From contig CAJYVK010000020.1 in NCBI GenBank assembly GCA_913778455.1, forward strand, positions 1 through 64,000: a stretch of DNA of 64,000 nucleotides, in the 5' to 3' direction. This DNA is from an uncultured Hymenobacter sp. GTDB taxonomy: Bacteria > Bacteroidota > Bacteroidia > Cytophagales > Hymenobacteraceae. A model generated the notes under the pieces. It did not search any database. It was not told where the DNA came from and was given only the letters and a program-made list of their open reading frames with translations. Below are positions 25,454 to 33,001 of the stretch, in pieces. The position numbers and the translations under genes are program-made. Positions within the stretch are counted from its first letter, which is position 1, and the number at the start of each line of letters is the position of its first letter.

Positions 25454-25576
25454 CGGTGAAATAGCGAGGGGTGAAATGGTAAAATGGCGAGGGGTAAAAT
25501 AGTGAGTTGGACACAGTCTTAACTCGCCATTTCACCCCTCGCCATTTCACCATTTCACCCCTCACCATTTCACCGC
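25453..25576. repeat. 56-bp imperfect inverted repeat of GGTGAAATGG units
   Basis: Left arm 25453-25508 is composed of reiterated GGTGAAATGG/CGAGG units; right arm 25521-25576 is its complement with about seven mismatches; loop 12 bp. The left arm begins on the last base of the cdsA stop codon and the right arm ends 4 bp before the gdhA -7 box. It resembles in design the 1191-1316 repeat, though the unit differs. Confidence 0.85.
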
Positions 25577-25579
25577 TTG

Positions 25580-25587
25580 TACCTTTG
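25580..25587 (+). promoter_or_regulatory. -7 box TACCTTTG for gdhA
   Basis: Matches TAnnTTTG and predicts a leader of about 64 bases before the ATG at 25657. No clear TTTG -33 box is seen in the adjoining repeat arm. Confidence 0.5.
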
Positions 25588-25656
25588 CGGCGCTTATTCG
25601 TAAGCAGGCGCAATACTTCCGCATCCCACCCACCCCTCACCCCATTACCCTATCAC

Positions 25657-26946
25657 ATGGCAGCCACCACTGTGTACAAAGAACCCGCTCCCCGGGTCGA
25701 GAATACCGAAAATCCGCTTGAGTCCATGATGTCGCGCTTCAACGTCGCGGCTGAAATTCTGGGCCTCGACGATACTTCTTACGAAGTGCTCAAAGCTCCT
25801 GATAAGCAAGTTATCGTGCATATGCCCGTCATGATGGACAACGGCAAAGTGCAGGTTTTTGAAGGCTACCGCGTAGTACACAACACCATCCTCGGCCCCA
25901 GCAAAGGCGGGATCCGCTACGATAAGAACGTAAACCTCGACGAGGTAAAAGCCCTCGCCGCCTGGATGACCTGGAAGTGCGCCGTGGTTGATATTCCCTA
26001 CGGCGGAGCCAAGGGCGGCATCATCTGCGACCCCACCACCATGAGCGTGGGCGAGCTGGAGCGTCTCACCCGCGCCTACACCGTGTCGATGAAGGACGTA
26101 TTCGGCCCCGACCGCGACATTCCGGCTCCCGACATGGGTACCGGTCCCCGCGAAATGGCCTGGATTATGGACGAATTCTCCAAAACTGCCGGCCAGACCT
26201 CCTCGGCCGTGGTCACGGGCAAGCCCCTGGTAATGGGCGGCTCGCTGGGCCGCACCGAGGCCACCGGCCGCGGCGTGATGATTTCGTGCCTGGCGGCGAT
26301 GAACAAGCTGGGCATGAAAATCGAGGAAACCTCGGTAGCTATTCAGGGCTTCGGCAACGTGGGCTCCTGGACGGCCAAGCTGATGTTCGACAAGGGTTTG
26401 ACTATTAAAGGGGTGTCGGATATCTCCGGTGCTTACTGGAACGACAAAGGCATCAACATCGACGAAGCCATTGCCTACAAAAACGCCCACGGCGGCCGCC
26501 TCGAAGGCTTCGAGGGTGCCGAGCCCATGGACCCCACCAAGCTCCTGACCTCGGCCGTTGACGTGCTGGTGCCCGCCGCCGTGGAAGACGTGATTACCGA
26601 GCACAACGCGCCCTACATTCAAGCCAAGCTCATCGTGGAGGGTGCCAACGGCCCCACCTCGGCCTCGGCCGATCCCATCATTTATGGCAAGGGCATTTCG
26701 GTAGTTCCCGATATTCTGGCCAACTCGGGCGGCGTGACCGTGAGCTACTTCGAGTGGGTGCAGAACAAGCAGGGCTTCAAGTGGAGCTCCGAGATGGTAA
26801 CCGAGCGTGCCGACCGCATCATGACCGACGCCTTCGAAAAAGTGTACGCTACCAGCCAGAAATACAATATTTCGCTGCGCATTGCCGCCTACGTAGTGGC
26901 CATCGACAAGGTAGCCCAGACGTACAAATACCGCGGCGGGTACTAA
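25657..26946 (+). CDS. gdhA: Glutamate dehydrogenase
   Basis: Interconverts glutamate with 2-oxoglutarate and ammonium using NAD(P). 429 residues from the ATG at 25657; the frame is open further upstream but that part translates the inverted repeat. Motifs: GPSKGGIRY, the catalytic lysine region PYGGAKGGI (Lys119), and the dinucleotide fold IQGFGNVG. Length and sequence fit the small hexameric class. Coenzyme preference cannot be read with confidence. It is bracketed by inverted repeats on both sides and separates cdsA from psd, which suggests insertion between them. Confidence 0.96.
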   Translation: MAATTVYKEPAPRVENTENPLESMMSRFNVAAEILGLDDTSYEVLKAPDKQVIVHMPVMMDNGKVQVFEGYRVVHNTILGPSKGGIRYDKNVNLDEVKALAAWMTWKCAVVDIPYGGAKGGIICDPTTMSVGELERLTRAYTVSMKDVFGPDRDIPAPDMGTGPREMAWIMDEFSKTAGQTSSAVVTGKPLVMGGSLGRTEATGRGVMISCLAAMNKLGMKIEETSVAIQGFGNVGSWTAKLMFDKGLTIKGVSDISGAYWNDKGINIDEAIAYKNAHGGRLEGFEGAEPMDPTKLLTSAVDVLVPAAVEDVITEHNAPYIQAKLIVEGANGPTSASADPIIYGKGISVVPDILANSGGVTVSYFEWVQNKQGFKWSSEMVTERADRIMTDAFEKVYATSQKYNISLRIAAYVVAIDKVAQTYKYRGGY

Positions 26947-26952
26947 TGACCA

Positions 26953-27029
26953 GACCGCAGATTTAACGGATTTAACGGATTTCGGGGATACGCCCGCCGG
27001 CCTCCGGCAGCGGGTTGGCTTTGGGGTTC
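26953..27029 (+). repeat. Dispersed GATTTAACGG repeat, copy B (pair B/B')
   Basis: GACCGCAGATTTAACGGATT, TAACGGATTTCGGGGATACG, then CCCGCC and GCGGGTTGGCTTTGGGG. It begins 6 bases after the gdhA stop codon. The inverted partner is B' at 27200-27258, next to the psd start. Confidence 0.9.
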
Positions 27030-27073
27030 GTGAAGGTTGATATGCGGCGGGCAACTTGCCGAATTTGAGGGAG

Positions 27074-27107
27074 GCGCGGGCCGGATGGCCCGCGCTTTTC
27101 TATTTTT
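27074..27107 (+). terminator. gdhA terminator
   Basis: GCGCGGGCC GGAT GGCCCGCGC followed by TTTTCTATTTTT: a 9-bp GC stem plus T-run. It lies between repeat copies B and B'. The overlapping TATTTTTG (27101-27108) fits a -7 box and may begin the psd transcript. Confidence 0.9.
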
Positions 27108-27199
27108 GGGGCTGCAAGGCACCGTAAAGCTTTTAGCGCTTATCTCCGCCCGGCATCTCTACGTACCATAAGGCACCGGGCGTATCCATCCCGCGCCCC

Positions 27200-27258
27200 A
27201 AAAGCCAGCCCGCGGAGCGGGCATATCCCCGAAATCCGTTAAATCCGTTAAATCTGTG
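27200..27258 (-). repeat. Dispersed GATTTAACGG repeat, copy B' (inverted partner of B)
   Basis: Reads in plus orientation as AAAGCCAGCCCGCGGAGCGG, GCATATCCCCGAAATCCG, TTAAATCCGTTAAATCTGTG. Its terminal GTG is the likely psd start codon. Confidence 0.9.
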
Positions 27259-27921
27259 ATAAAAATACATAAAGAAGGCCGCCGCATCCTGTTCGTGACG
27301 CTGCTGGTGCTGCTGGCCCTCAACCTGTTGCTGAGCCGCTACAACGGCCCCAACGTGATATTCAACCGCATTTTTGCGGCAGCTTCCGTGGCGGCGTTCC
27401 TGATGTTGCTCCAATTCTTCCGCTCGCCGTACCGACGTCTGCTTACCCACGAAGACCTCCTGCTGGCCCCGGCCGACGGCAAGGTAGTCGTTATCGAGGA
27501 AGTTATCGAAACGGAGTACTTCGAAGATGCGCGTCGGCAGATTAGCGTGTTTATGTCGCCCATCAACGTGCACATTACCCGCAACCCGGTGTCGGGCATC
27601 GTAAAATATTTCAAATACCACCCCGGCCAGTACCTCGTGGCCTGGCACCCCCAGAGCAGCACCCAAAACGAGCGTACCACGGTGGTAGTGGAGAGTGATG
27701 CCGGCCCGCTGGTGCTTTTCCGCCAGATTGCCGGAGCAATGGCCCGCCGCATCGTGTGGTACGTCAATGAGGGCGACGAAGTAAGCCAGGGCGAAGAGTT
27801 TGGCTTCATCAAGTTCGGCTCGCGGGTGGATATTTTCGTGCCGCTCGACGCCGAAATCAAAGTGGAGCTGGGCCAGAAAGTAAAGGGCGGCGAAACGGTA
27901 ATCTGCCAGTTCAAGGCCTAG
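27256..27921 (+). CDS. psd: Phosphatidylserine decarboxylase proenzyme, short type
   Basis: Decarboxylates phosphatidylserine to phosphatidylethanolamine; pyruvoyl enzyme made by self-cleavage. 221 residues. N-terminal hydrophobic segment (ILFVTLLVLLALNLLL), then APADGKVV, FMSPINVHITRNP, and the C-terminal cleavage motif KFGSRVD, with cleavage expected between Gly188 and Ser189. The only suitable start is GTG at 27256, contributed by repeat copy B'. It is followed by a strong terminator shared with the convergent neighbour. Confidence 0.93.
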   Translation: MIKIHKEGRRILFVTLLVLLALNLLLSRYNGPNVIFNRIFAAASVAAFLMLLQFFRSPYRRLLTHEDLLLAPADGKVVVIEEVIETEYFEDARRQISVFMSPINVHITRNPVSGIVKYFKYHPGQYLVAWHPQSSTQNERTTVVVESDAGPLVLFRQIAGAMARRIVWYVNEGDEVSQGEEFGFIKFGSRVDIFVPLDAEIKVELGQKVKGGETVICQFKA

Positions 27922-27943
27922 CCAAGGTCCGCCGCGCTACGCC

Positions 27944-27999
27944 ACCCAACGCAAAGGGCCGGCTTCTCCAAGTAGAGAAGCCGGCCCTTTGCGTTGGGT
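27944..27999. terminator. Strong bidirectional terminator psd / 28014 gene
   Basis: ACCCAACGCAAAGGGCCGGC + TTCTC ... GAGAA + GCCGGCCCTTTGCGTTGGGT: a 25-bp perfect stem with a 6-bp loop between two convergent genes. Confidence 0.9.
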
Positions 28000-28013
28000 A
28001 GAGAGTAAGCAAA

Positions 28014-28649
28014 TCAGCGCTGCACCTGTTCCATCTGCTGGCGTAGCAGCTTGGCCGTTTCGGGATTGAGCATGAAGAAAATCGTAATCAGTAGGATGCA
28101 CGCCCCGAGCGGCAGCAGCCAGTTGCGCGGCTGAAACTGATACGTGCCCACGTAGCGCGGCCAAAACCACCAGATGTACGCGAAGATGATGGGCAGGTCG
28201 ATGATGAAGGAAAGGGGCGTCATCATGTGATGCCGGGCCAGCCAGGTGATGAGCAAGGTGCGCCCTACCATGTAGACCAGCACGAAGGCTGCCAGGCCCA
28301 GTACGGCCTTGCCGCGCTTCATCATGCGCATGTTGAGGGCCAGCAGCACGGCCCCCGCCACGACCGACACCATCGCCGACATAACCACGATGCCCGCCGG
28401 CGAATAGAGGCGCGGTAGCTCTTCCTCCTCAACCGGGGCGGGCTGCTGGGCGGCCTGCCGGGCTTGCTCCTGCACCACGGCCTCCAGCGCGGGGCGCAGG
28501 TCGGCGTCTTCGGGTGCGGGCTGGCCCCGGCGGCGCAGCTCATCGAGCGCGGCCAGTACGGCATCTTCGCGGTACTGGGCGTGGCCCGTCACGTAAGCGC
28601 GGAGGTCGGCGTAAGGCTTGAGGGCCATCTTGGCCGCGTAGTCTTCCAT
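28014..28649 (-). CDS. Membrane protein of unknown function
   Basis: 211 residues. The first about 80 are soluble, with helical content (YADLRAYVTGHAQYREDAVLAALDELRRRG) and an acidic/Gln linker. Four hydrophobic segments follow (from about IVVMSAMVSVVAGAVLLAL onwards to LLPLGACILLITIFFML). The C-terminus is polar. The N-terminal part resembles a short coiled or helical repeat but I do not recognise a family. It lies downstream of kynU on the same strand, with a 13-bp inverted repeat in the gap. Confidence 0.65.
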   Translation of the reverse strand: MEDYAAKMALKPYADLRAYVTGHAQYREDAVLAALDELRRRGQPAPEDADLRPALEAVVQEQARQAAQQPAPVEEEELPRLYSPAGIVVMSAMVSVVAGAVLLALNMRMMKRGKAVLGLAAFVLVYMVGRTLLITWLARHHMMTPLSFIIDLPIIFAYIWWFWPRYVGTYQFQPRNWLLPLGACILLITIFFMLNPETAKLLRQQMEQVQR

Positions 28650-28672
28650 AAAATGATGAGCAGGGCAATGGA

Positions 28673-28715
28673 CAGTGAGCAGTTGCCAGGGGGCAGCGGT
28701 AACAACTGCTCACTG
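28673..28715. repeat. 13-bp perfect inverted repeat
   Basis: CAGTGAGCAGTTG ... CAACTGCTCACTG with a 17-bp loop, between kynU and the next minus-strand gene. Possible terminator-like structure; no T-run. Confidence 0.6.
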
Positions 28716-28719
28716 GCTA

Positions 28720-29997
28720 CTACTCCTGGTAAAACTCAGAAATGGCTGCGCCCGCCCGGCGCACATCCTCAAACGAATTATAGAGCGGCACGGGTGCCAG
28801 CCGGATAACATTGGGCTCGCGCCAGTCGGCAATAATGCCCTGAGCGGCCAGAAAGTCAAACAGCTCGCGCCCGTGCTCGTGCACCAGCAGCGAGAGCTGG
28901 CAGCCGCGCTGCGCGGGGTCGGCGGGCGTAATGATTTCGAGCTTCTCCTTGGGCAGGCCGAGCTGTTTAATCAAAAACTCCAGGTAACCCGTGAGCTTTT
29001 CGCTTTTCTGGCGCAGGGTAGTCACGCCGCCGGCCCGGTCGAAAATCTCCAGGTTGGCGCGGTGCACGGCCATCGGTAGCACCTGCCCGCACGAAAGCTG
29101 CCAGCCCGAAGCGCCCGGCGACGGCCGGAAGCCCGGCTTCATCTGGAAGCGCTCCTTGGGGTCGTAGCCCCACCAGCCGGCCAGGCGCAGCAGGTCGGGC
29201 CGGTGCGCAAAGCGCTCGTGGATAAACACGCCCGAGGTGCCGCCCGGCCCCGAGTTGAGGTATTTGTACGTGCACCAGCAGGCAAAATCCACGTCCCAGT
29301 CGTGCAGGTGCAGTACTACGTTGCCCGCCGCGTGGGCCAGGTCGAAGCCCACGGTAGCCCCCACCGCGTGCCCGGCCCGCGTAATGGCCGCCATGTCGAA
29401 TACCTGCCCGGTATAGTAATTGATGCCGCCGAAAATGATGGTGGCCAGCGAGTCGCCTAGCTCGGCGATTTTAGCCTCGATGTCCTCGGTGCGCAACGTG
29501 TGCTCGCCGGGGCGGGGCGTTATTTCCACAATGGTCTCGGCGGGGTCGAGGCCGTGCAGGCGGGCCTGGCTTTCGAGCGCGTACTGATCGGAGGGGAAGG
29601 CTCCGCCTTCCATCAGCACCTTGTAGCGGGTGGCCGTGGGCTGGTAAAATGAAACGAGCAGCAGGTGCAGGTTCACCGTCAAGGTGTTCATTACCACCAC
29701 CTCGATGGGCCGGGCACCCACCACGCGGGCCGTTGCTTCGGCCAGGGTATCCTGGTAAAACATCCAGGGCGACTCCCCGTGGAAATGGCCCTCCACTGCC
29801 TGCGTTTCCCACGACTTAAACTCGTTTTCCACGGCGGCGCGGGCGGCGCGGGGCAGCAGCCCCAGCGAGTTGCCGCAGAAATAAGCCGTGGGCTGGCCCT
29901 CGGGGCCGGGCGGAATATGAAACTCCTGCCGGAAGGAGGCCAGCGGGTCGGCGGCATCCTGGGCGGCGGCAAAGGAAGGAGAGGCGTCGTAGGTCAT
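28720..29997 (-). CDS. kynU: Kynureninase
   Basis: PLP enzyme that cleaves kynurenine to anthranilate and alanine (or hydroxykynurenine to 3-hydroxyanthranilate) in tryptophan breakdown or de novo NAD synthesis. 425 residues, normal length. Motifs: YFCGNSLGLLP (39-49), GHFHGESPWM, GFDLAHAAGN (with Asp219), and the PLP lysine in CTYKYLNSGPGG (Lys245). No other kynurenine-pathway gene is visible here, so the pathway role is inferred. The upstream gap (29998-30086) holds a 10-bp GC hairpin at 30014-30037. Confidence 0.95.
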   Translation of the reverse strand: MTYDASPSFAAAQDAADPLASFRQEFHIPPGPEGQPTAYFCGNSLGLLPRAARAAVENEFKSWETQAVEGHFHGESPWMFYQDTLAEATARVVGARPIEVVVMNTLTVNLHLLLVSFYQPTATRYKVLMEGGAFPSDQYALESQARLHGLDPAETIVEITPRPGEHTLRTEDIEAKIAELGDSLATIIFGGINYYTGQVFDMAAITRAGHAVGATVGFDLAHAAGNVVLHLHDWDVDFACWCTYKYLNSGPGGTSGVFIHERFAHRPDLLRLAGWWGYDPKERFQMKPGFRPSPGASGWQLSCGQVLPMAVHRANLEIFDRAGGVTTLRQKSEKLTGYLEFLIKQLGLPKEKLEIITPADPAQRGCQLSLLVHEHGRELFDFLAAQGIIADWREPNVIRLAPVPLYNSFEDVRRAGAAISEFYQE

Positions 29998-30013
29998 GCG
30001 GGGTAGAAAAGTA

Positions 30014-30037
30014 GCGCGGGCTCGCCGGAGCCCGCGC
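30014..30037. terminator. GC hairpin between thiolase and kynU
   Basis: GCGCGGGCTC GCCG GAGCCCGCGC, a perfect 10-bp stem with a 4-base loop downstream of the minus-strand thiolase. No T-run follows. Confidence 0.5.
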
Positions 30038-30086
30038 CAATCGTTCGACTTATTCAGGGGGAGAGCTCGTGGAGCCCCCGCCGTAG

Positions 30087-31289
30087 TTACATTTTCTCAA
30101 AAATCATGGCCGTGCCTTGGCCTACACCCACGCACATGGCTGCGAGGCCGTAGCGGACGCCCTCGCGGCGCTGCATCTCGTGCACCAGCGTGGCGATGAT
30201 GCGCGCCCCACTCGACCCCAGCGGGTGCCCCATCGCGATGGAGCCGCCGTTGACGTTGAGCTTGGTCGTGTCGATGCCTAGCTCGCGAACCACGGCCACG
30301 CTCTGCGAGGCAAACGCCTCGTTGATTTCAAACAGGTCGATGTCGGCCAGCGTCAGGCCGGCTCGCTCCAGCACTTTGCGGATGGCTGGCACCGGCCCCA
30401 TGCCCATAATGGCCGGATCGACGCCCGCCACCGACGAGGCGACGACGCGGGCCATCGGCTTGAGGTTGTAGCGCGTCAGAGCCTCGTCGCTGACCAGCAG
30501 AGCGGCGGCCGCGCCGTCGTTGATGCCGGCGGCGTTGCCCGCCGTTACGGTGCCGCCGTCGGGCTGGAAGGCAGGCTTGAGGGTCGCCAGTTTTTCGAGG
30601 GTCGAAACGCGGGGCTGCTCGTCGGTGTCAAACAGGGCCGTGTCGCCCTTGGGCTGGGGCAGAAATACCGGCACCAGCTCCTTGCGGAAGCGGCCCTTCT
30701 CGGCGGCCCGGTGGTACTTGCGCTGGCTTTCGAAGGCGAAGGCATCCTGCTCCTCGCGGCTGATGCCGTACTGGCGGGCCACGTTTTCGGCCGTGTCGCC
30801 CATCGTGTAGGGGTAGTGCTCCTTAGCCAGCCGGGGGTTGACGAAGCGCCAGCCCAGCGTCGTGTCGTGGGCCGTAAAATCGCGGGCAAAGGCCGTCGAG
30901 GACTTTGCCATTACGAACGGGGCGCGGGTCATGCTCTCGGCCCCGCCGGCCAAGAACACGTCGCCCTCGCCGCACTTGATGGCGCGGGCGGCGTCCATAA
31001 TGCTTTGCATGCCACTAGCGCACAAGCGGTTTACGGTATTGCCGGGCACGGTCACGGGCAGGCCAGCCAGCAGCGCGGCCATGCGGGCCACGTTACGGTT
31101 GTCTTCGCCGGCCTGGTTGGCAGCACCCAGTATCACGTCCTCCACCGCGTTTTTATCGAGGCTGGGGTTGCGCCGCAGCAGCTCGCGCAGAACAAGGGCG
31201 GCCAGGTCGTCGGGGCGAACGCTGCTGAGCGCGCCGCCAAATTTTCCAATCGGGGTGCGCACGGCATCCACGATATACGCATTAGGCAT
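30087..31289 (-). CDS. Acyl-CoA thiolase (FadA/PcaF-like)
   Basis: Cleaves 3-oxoacyl-CoA to acetyl-CoA and shortened acyl-CoA, or condenses two acyl-CoAs. 400 residues. Active-site Cys90 (VNRLCASGMQ), NEAFA, GGSIAMGHPLGSSGAR (His355) and CVGVGQG (Cys386) are all present. GAANQAGEDNRNVARMA resembles 3-oxoadipyl-CoA thiolase (PcaF), but no aromatic-ring genes are visible, so a beta-oxidation or acetoacetyl-CoA role is equally possible. It is divergent from the DUF4293 gene. Confidence 0.93.
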   Translation of the reverse strand: MPNAYIVDAVRTPIGKFGGALSSVRPDDLAALVLRELLRRNPSLDKNAVEDVILGAANQAGEDNRNVARMAALLAGLPVTVPGNTVNRLCASGMQSIMDAARAIKCGEGDVFLAGGAESMTRAPFVMAKSSTAFARDFTAHDTTLGWRFVNPRLAKEHYPYTMGDTAENVARQYGISREEQDAFAFESQRKYHRAAEKGRFRKELVPVFLPQPKGDTALFDTDEQPRVSTLEKLATLKPAFQPDGGTVTAGNAAGINDGAAAALLVSDEALTRYNLKPMARVVASSVAGVDPAIMGMGPVPAIRKVLERAGLTLADIDLFEINEAFASQSVAVVRELGIDTTKLNVNGGSIAMGHPLGSSGARIIATLVHEMQRREGVRYGLAAMCVGVGQGTAMIFEKM

Positions 31290-31333
31290 TCCGGGGGTAT
31301 CGTTGGGGCGAAGCTAGTCCGCCGGTTGAGGGC

Positions 31334-31341
31334 TAATTTTG
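31334..31341 (+). promoter_or_regulatory. -7 box TAATTTTG for the DUF4293 gene
   Basis: Consensus TAnnTTTG in the divergent thiolase/DUF4293 gap. No -33 element at the expected spacing. Confidence 0.45.
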
Positions 31342-31386
31342 GCCTGGCGACGCGCGTCGGCGCGGGCCTTTTTCACAACCGCAAAG

Positions 31387-31863
31387 ATGATACAAAGAAT
31401 TCAAAGCGTTTTTCTATTGCTGCTGGCGCTGGCAATGCTGAGCCTGCTGGCCCTACCCCTCTGGCACAAAGTCGATGCCCTCACGCACCAGGAGCTGACC
31501 CTGACGGCCTTTAATTTCCGGGCGGTCAACATGCCGCAGCCCACCACCGGGGCCCCGGTGTGGATTATCGCCGTGCTGGCCCTGGCCTCGGCCGCCGTAG
31601 CCATCTACGAAATTTTTCAATTTCGTAATCGCTTCACGCAGCTCAAGCTCGGCATGCTCAACCTGCTGCTGCTGGTCGCCACGTTCGGCGCTGCGTTCTA
31701 CTTCTCCAACGTAGGCGAGGCCTTCCTCAATCCCAAGCTCGAAGGGCAGAATCAGCCGGCGCTTTACCTGCCCACGCTGGGCCTGCTGCTCAATCTGCTG
31801 GCTAACCGCTTTATCCGCCGCGATGAGCAGCTGGTGCGCAACAGCTACGACCGCCTGCGCTAG
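31387..31863 (+). CDS. DUF4293 membrane protein
   Basis: 158 residues from the ATG at 31387, which gives the family's typical beginning MIQRIQSVFLLLL. Four hydrophobic helices are visible, with a soluble loop carrying the conserved-looking TAFNFRAV between the first two. The C-terminus is Arg rich (RFIRRDEQLVRNSYDRLR). DUF4293 is Bacteroidota-specific and of unknown function. A TAATTTTG box at 31334-31341 is a good -7 candidate 45 bp upstream. Confidence 0.85.
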   Translation: MIQRIQSVFLLLLALAMLSLLALPLWHKVDALTHQELTLTAFNFRAVNMPQPTTGAPVWIIAVLALASAAVAIYEIFQFRNRFTQLKLGMLNLLLLVATFGAAFYFSNVGEAFLNPKLEGQNQPALYLPTLGLLLNLLANRFIRRDEQLVRNSYDRLR

Positions 31864-31881
31864 GCGCTAAGCCTCTCGCAT

Positions 31882-31934
31882 TTCAACCCAAAAGCCCCGG
31901 CTGCCAGATAGGCGGCCGGGGCTTTTGGGTTGAA
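31882..31934. terminator. Bidirectional terminator DUF4293 / DUF4476
   Basis: TTCAACCCAAAAGCCCCGG ... CCGGGGCTTTTGGGTTGAA, a 19-bp perfect stem between convergent genes. Confidence 0.9.
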
Positions 31935-31954
31935 GTGGGTAAGCGTCTAATGCA

Positions 31955-32872
31955 CTACTGGCGGGGCAGGCCCAGGTGGTTGAGTATCCGGGCGGCATCG
32001 GAGGGAAAAGTAAGGACCGAGAGCACGCGGTGAAAATTCTGGGGATCAACGAGGTGAGCGTAGCCAAATTCGGCCGCCTTCTGCTGCGATTCGGAGAAAG
32101 TCATCGTGCGTACCATTGCCGCTAGGTCGTCGGCCCGCACGTACGTCCGCCCCACGGCCTGGTAAAACAGCGGCAGCCGCTTGTCGTCGAAAGCGTACTG
32201 CCGCAGCGTGCGCACCAGGTCGGCGGCGTCCTGCCGGCTGAGCGGCTGCAAATAAGTACCCGGCGTTGGGTAGCCGCCGGGTGCGGGGGCCGGGTAGCCA
32301 CCCGGAGCTGGGTAGTTACCGGGGGCTGGGTAGTTGCCCGCGGGCGGGTAGCCCGGTGCCCCACCGGTCGGCGGGTAAGCGGGGCCGGTAGGGTAGCCCG
32401 ACCCCGCCGTGGGCGGATAGCCCGCCGAGCCGGCGGGGGCGTTGCCGGGTTGGCCGCCGTAGCCCGGGTCGGCGGGCTGGCCGTAGGTGCCGGGCTGGTC
32501 TTCGTAGCCGTAGCCCGGCAAGGCGGTGGTGCTCACCTGGCGCAGCTGCCAGCCGTAGCCCGGGCGCTGCGTGAGCACGAAGCTGGTTTCCAGCCCTTCC
32601 TCCAGCCACACCGTGGCCTGCACGCGTGGACCACGGCCGCGGGGTGCCGTCAGTAGGCTCAACTCTACCTGGTGGACACCGGGGGCCACGTTGTCGAGGT
32701 GTACTTGCTGGGCCGTGGGGCGCGTCACGCTTTGGCCATCAAGCAGCAAGCTGAAGGCTTGCCCCCGCTCAACGCTGAAATTGACCACGACCGGCGGCGT
32801 AGCGGCCAGGCTTGCCGAAAGGCCCGCAAAGGATAATAAGCCAGTTAGGCAATAGGTAAAGAGCGCTTTCAT
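31955..32872 (-). CDS. Exported DUF4476 protein with Pro/Gly/Tyr-rich repeats
   Basis: 305 residues from the ATG at 32872, which begins a clear signal peptide (MKALFTYCLTGLLSFAGLSASLA); a longer frame to 32926 is less likely. Residues about 25-115 form a beta-rich domain (VVNFSVERGQAFSLLLDGQ). A low-complexity middle, about 120-205, repeats GYPxxG/PxPG-type units rich in Pro, Gly and Tyr. The C-terminal 90 residues match DUF4476 (FDDKRLPLFYQAVG, FSESQQKAAEFGYAHLVDPQNF), a Bacteroidota domain of unknown function. Probably periplasmic or outer-surface. Confidence 0.85.
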   Translation of the reverse strand: MKALFTYCLTGLLSFAGLSASLAATPPVVVNFSVERGQAFSLLLDGQSVTRPTAQQVHLDNVAPGVHQVELSLLTAPRGRGPRVQATVWLEEGLETSFVLTQRPGYGWQLRQVSTTALPGYGYEDQPGTYGQPADPGYGGQPGNAPAGSAGYPPTAGSGYPTGPAYPPTGGAPGYPPAGNYPAPGNYPAPGGYPAPAPGGYPTPGTYLQPLSRQDAADLVRTLRQYAFDDKRLPLFYQAVGRTYVRADDLAAMVRTMTFSESQQKAAEFGYAHLVDPQNFHRVLSVLTFPSDAARILNHLGLPRQ

Positions 32873-32936
32873 AGGGGCGGGAAAAAGAAGCTTGGCGAAG
32901 ATGCCCAGTTGACTAGCTTTTTCCAAACCTCGTGCC

Positions 32937-32981
32937 AGCCCACTAAAAAGCCTCCGGGTTGCGGAGGCTTTTTAGTGGGCT
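32937..32981. terminator. Terminator downstream of porE-like gene
   Basis: AGCCCACTAAAAAGCCTCC GGGTTGC GGAGGCTTTTTAGTGGGCT: a 19-bp perfect stem. It is 20 bp past the end of the minus-strand PorE-like gene and upstream of the DUF4476 gene. Confidence 0.9.
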
Positions 32982-33001
32982 ATAGCCGCGTAGCGGGGCG
33001 A

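Noticed and set aside
25645..27054. 469-residue minus-strand frame over gdhA
   Set aside because: Antisense to gdhA and reads through the repeat copy.
26953..27258. Insertion sequence remnant with transposase
   Set aside because: The sequence between the inverted copies is about 170 bp and holds a terminator but no coding remnant; no target-site duplication is evident.
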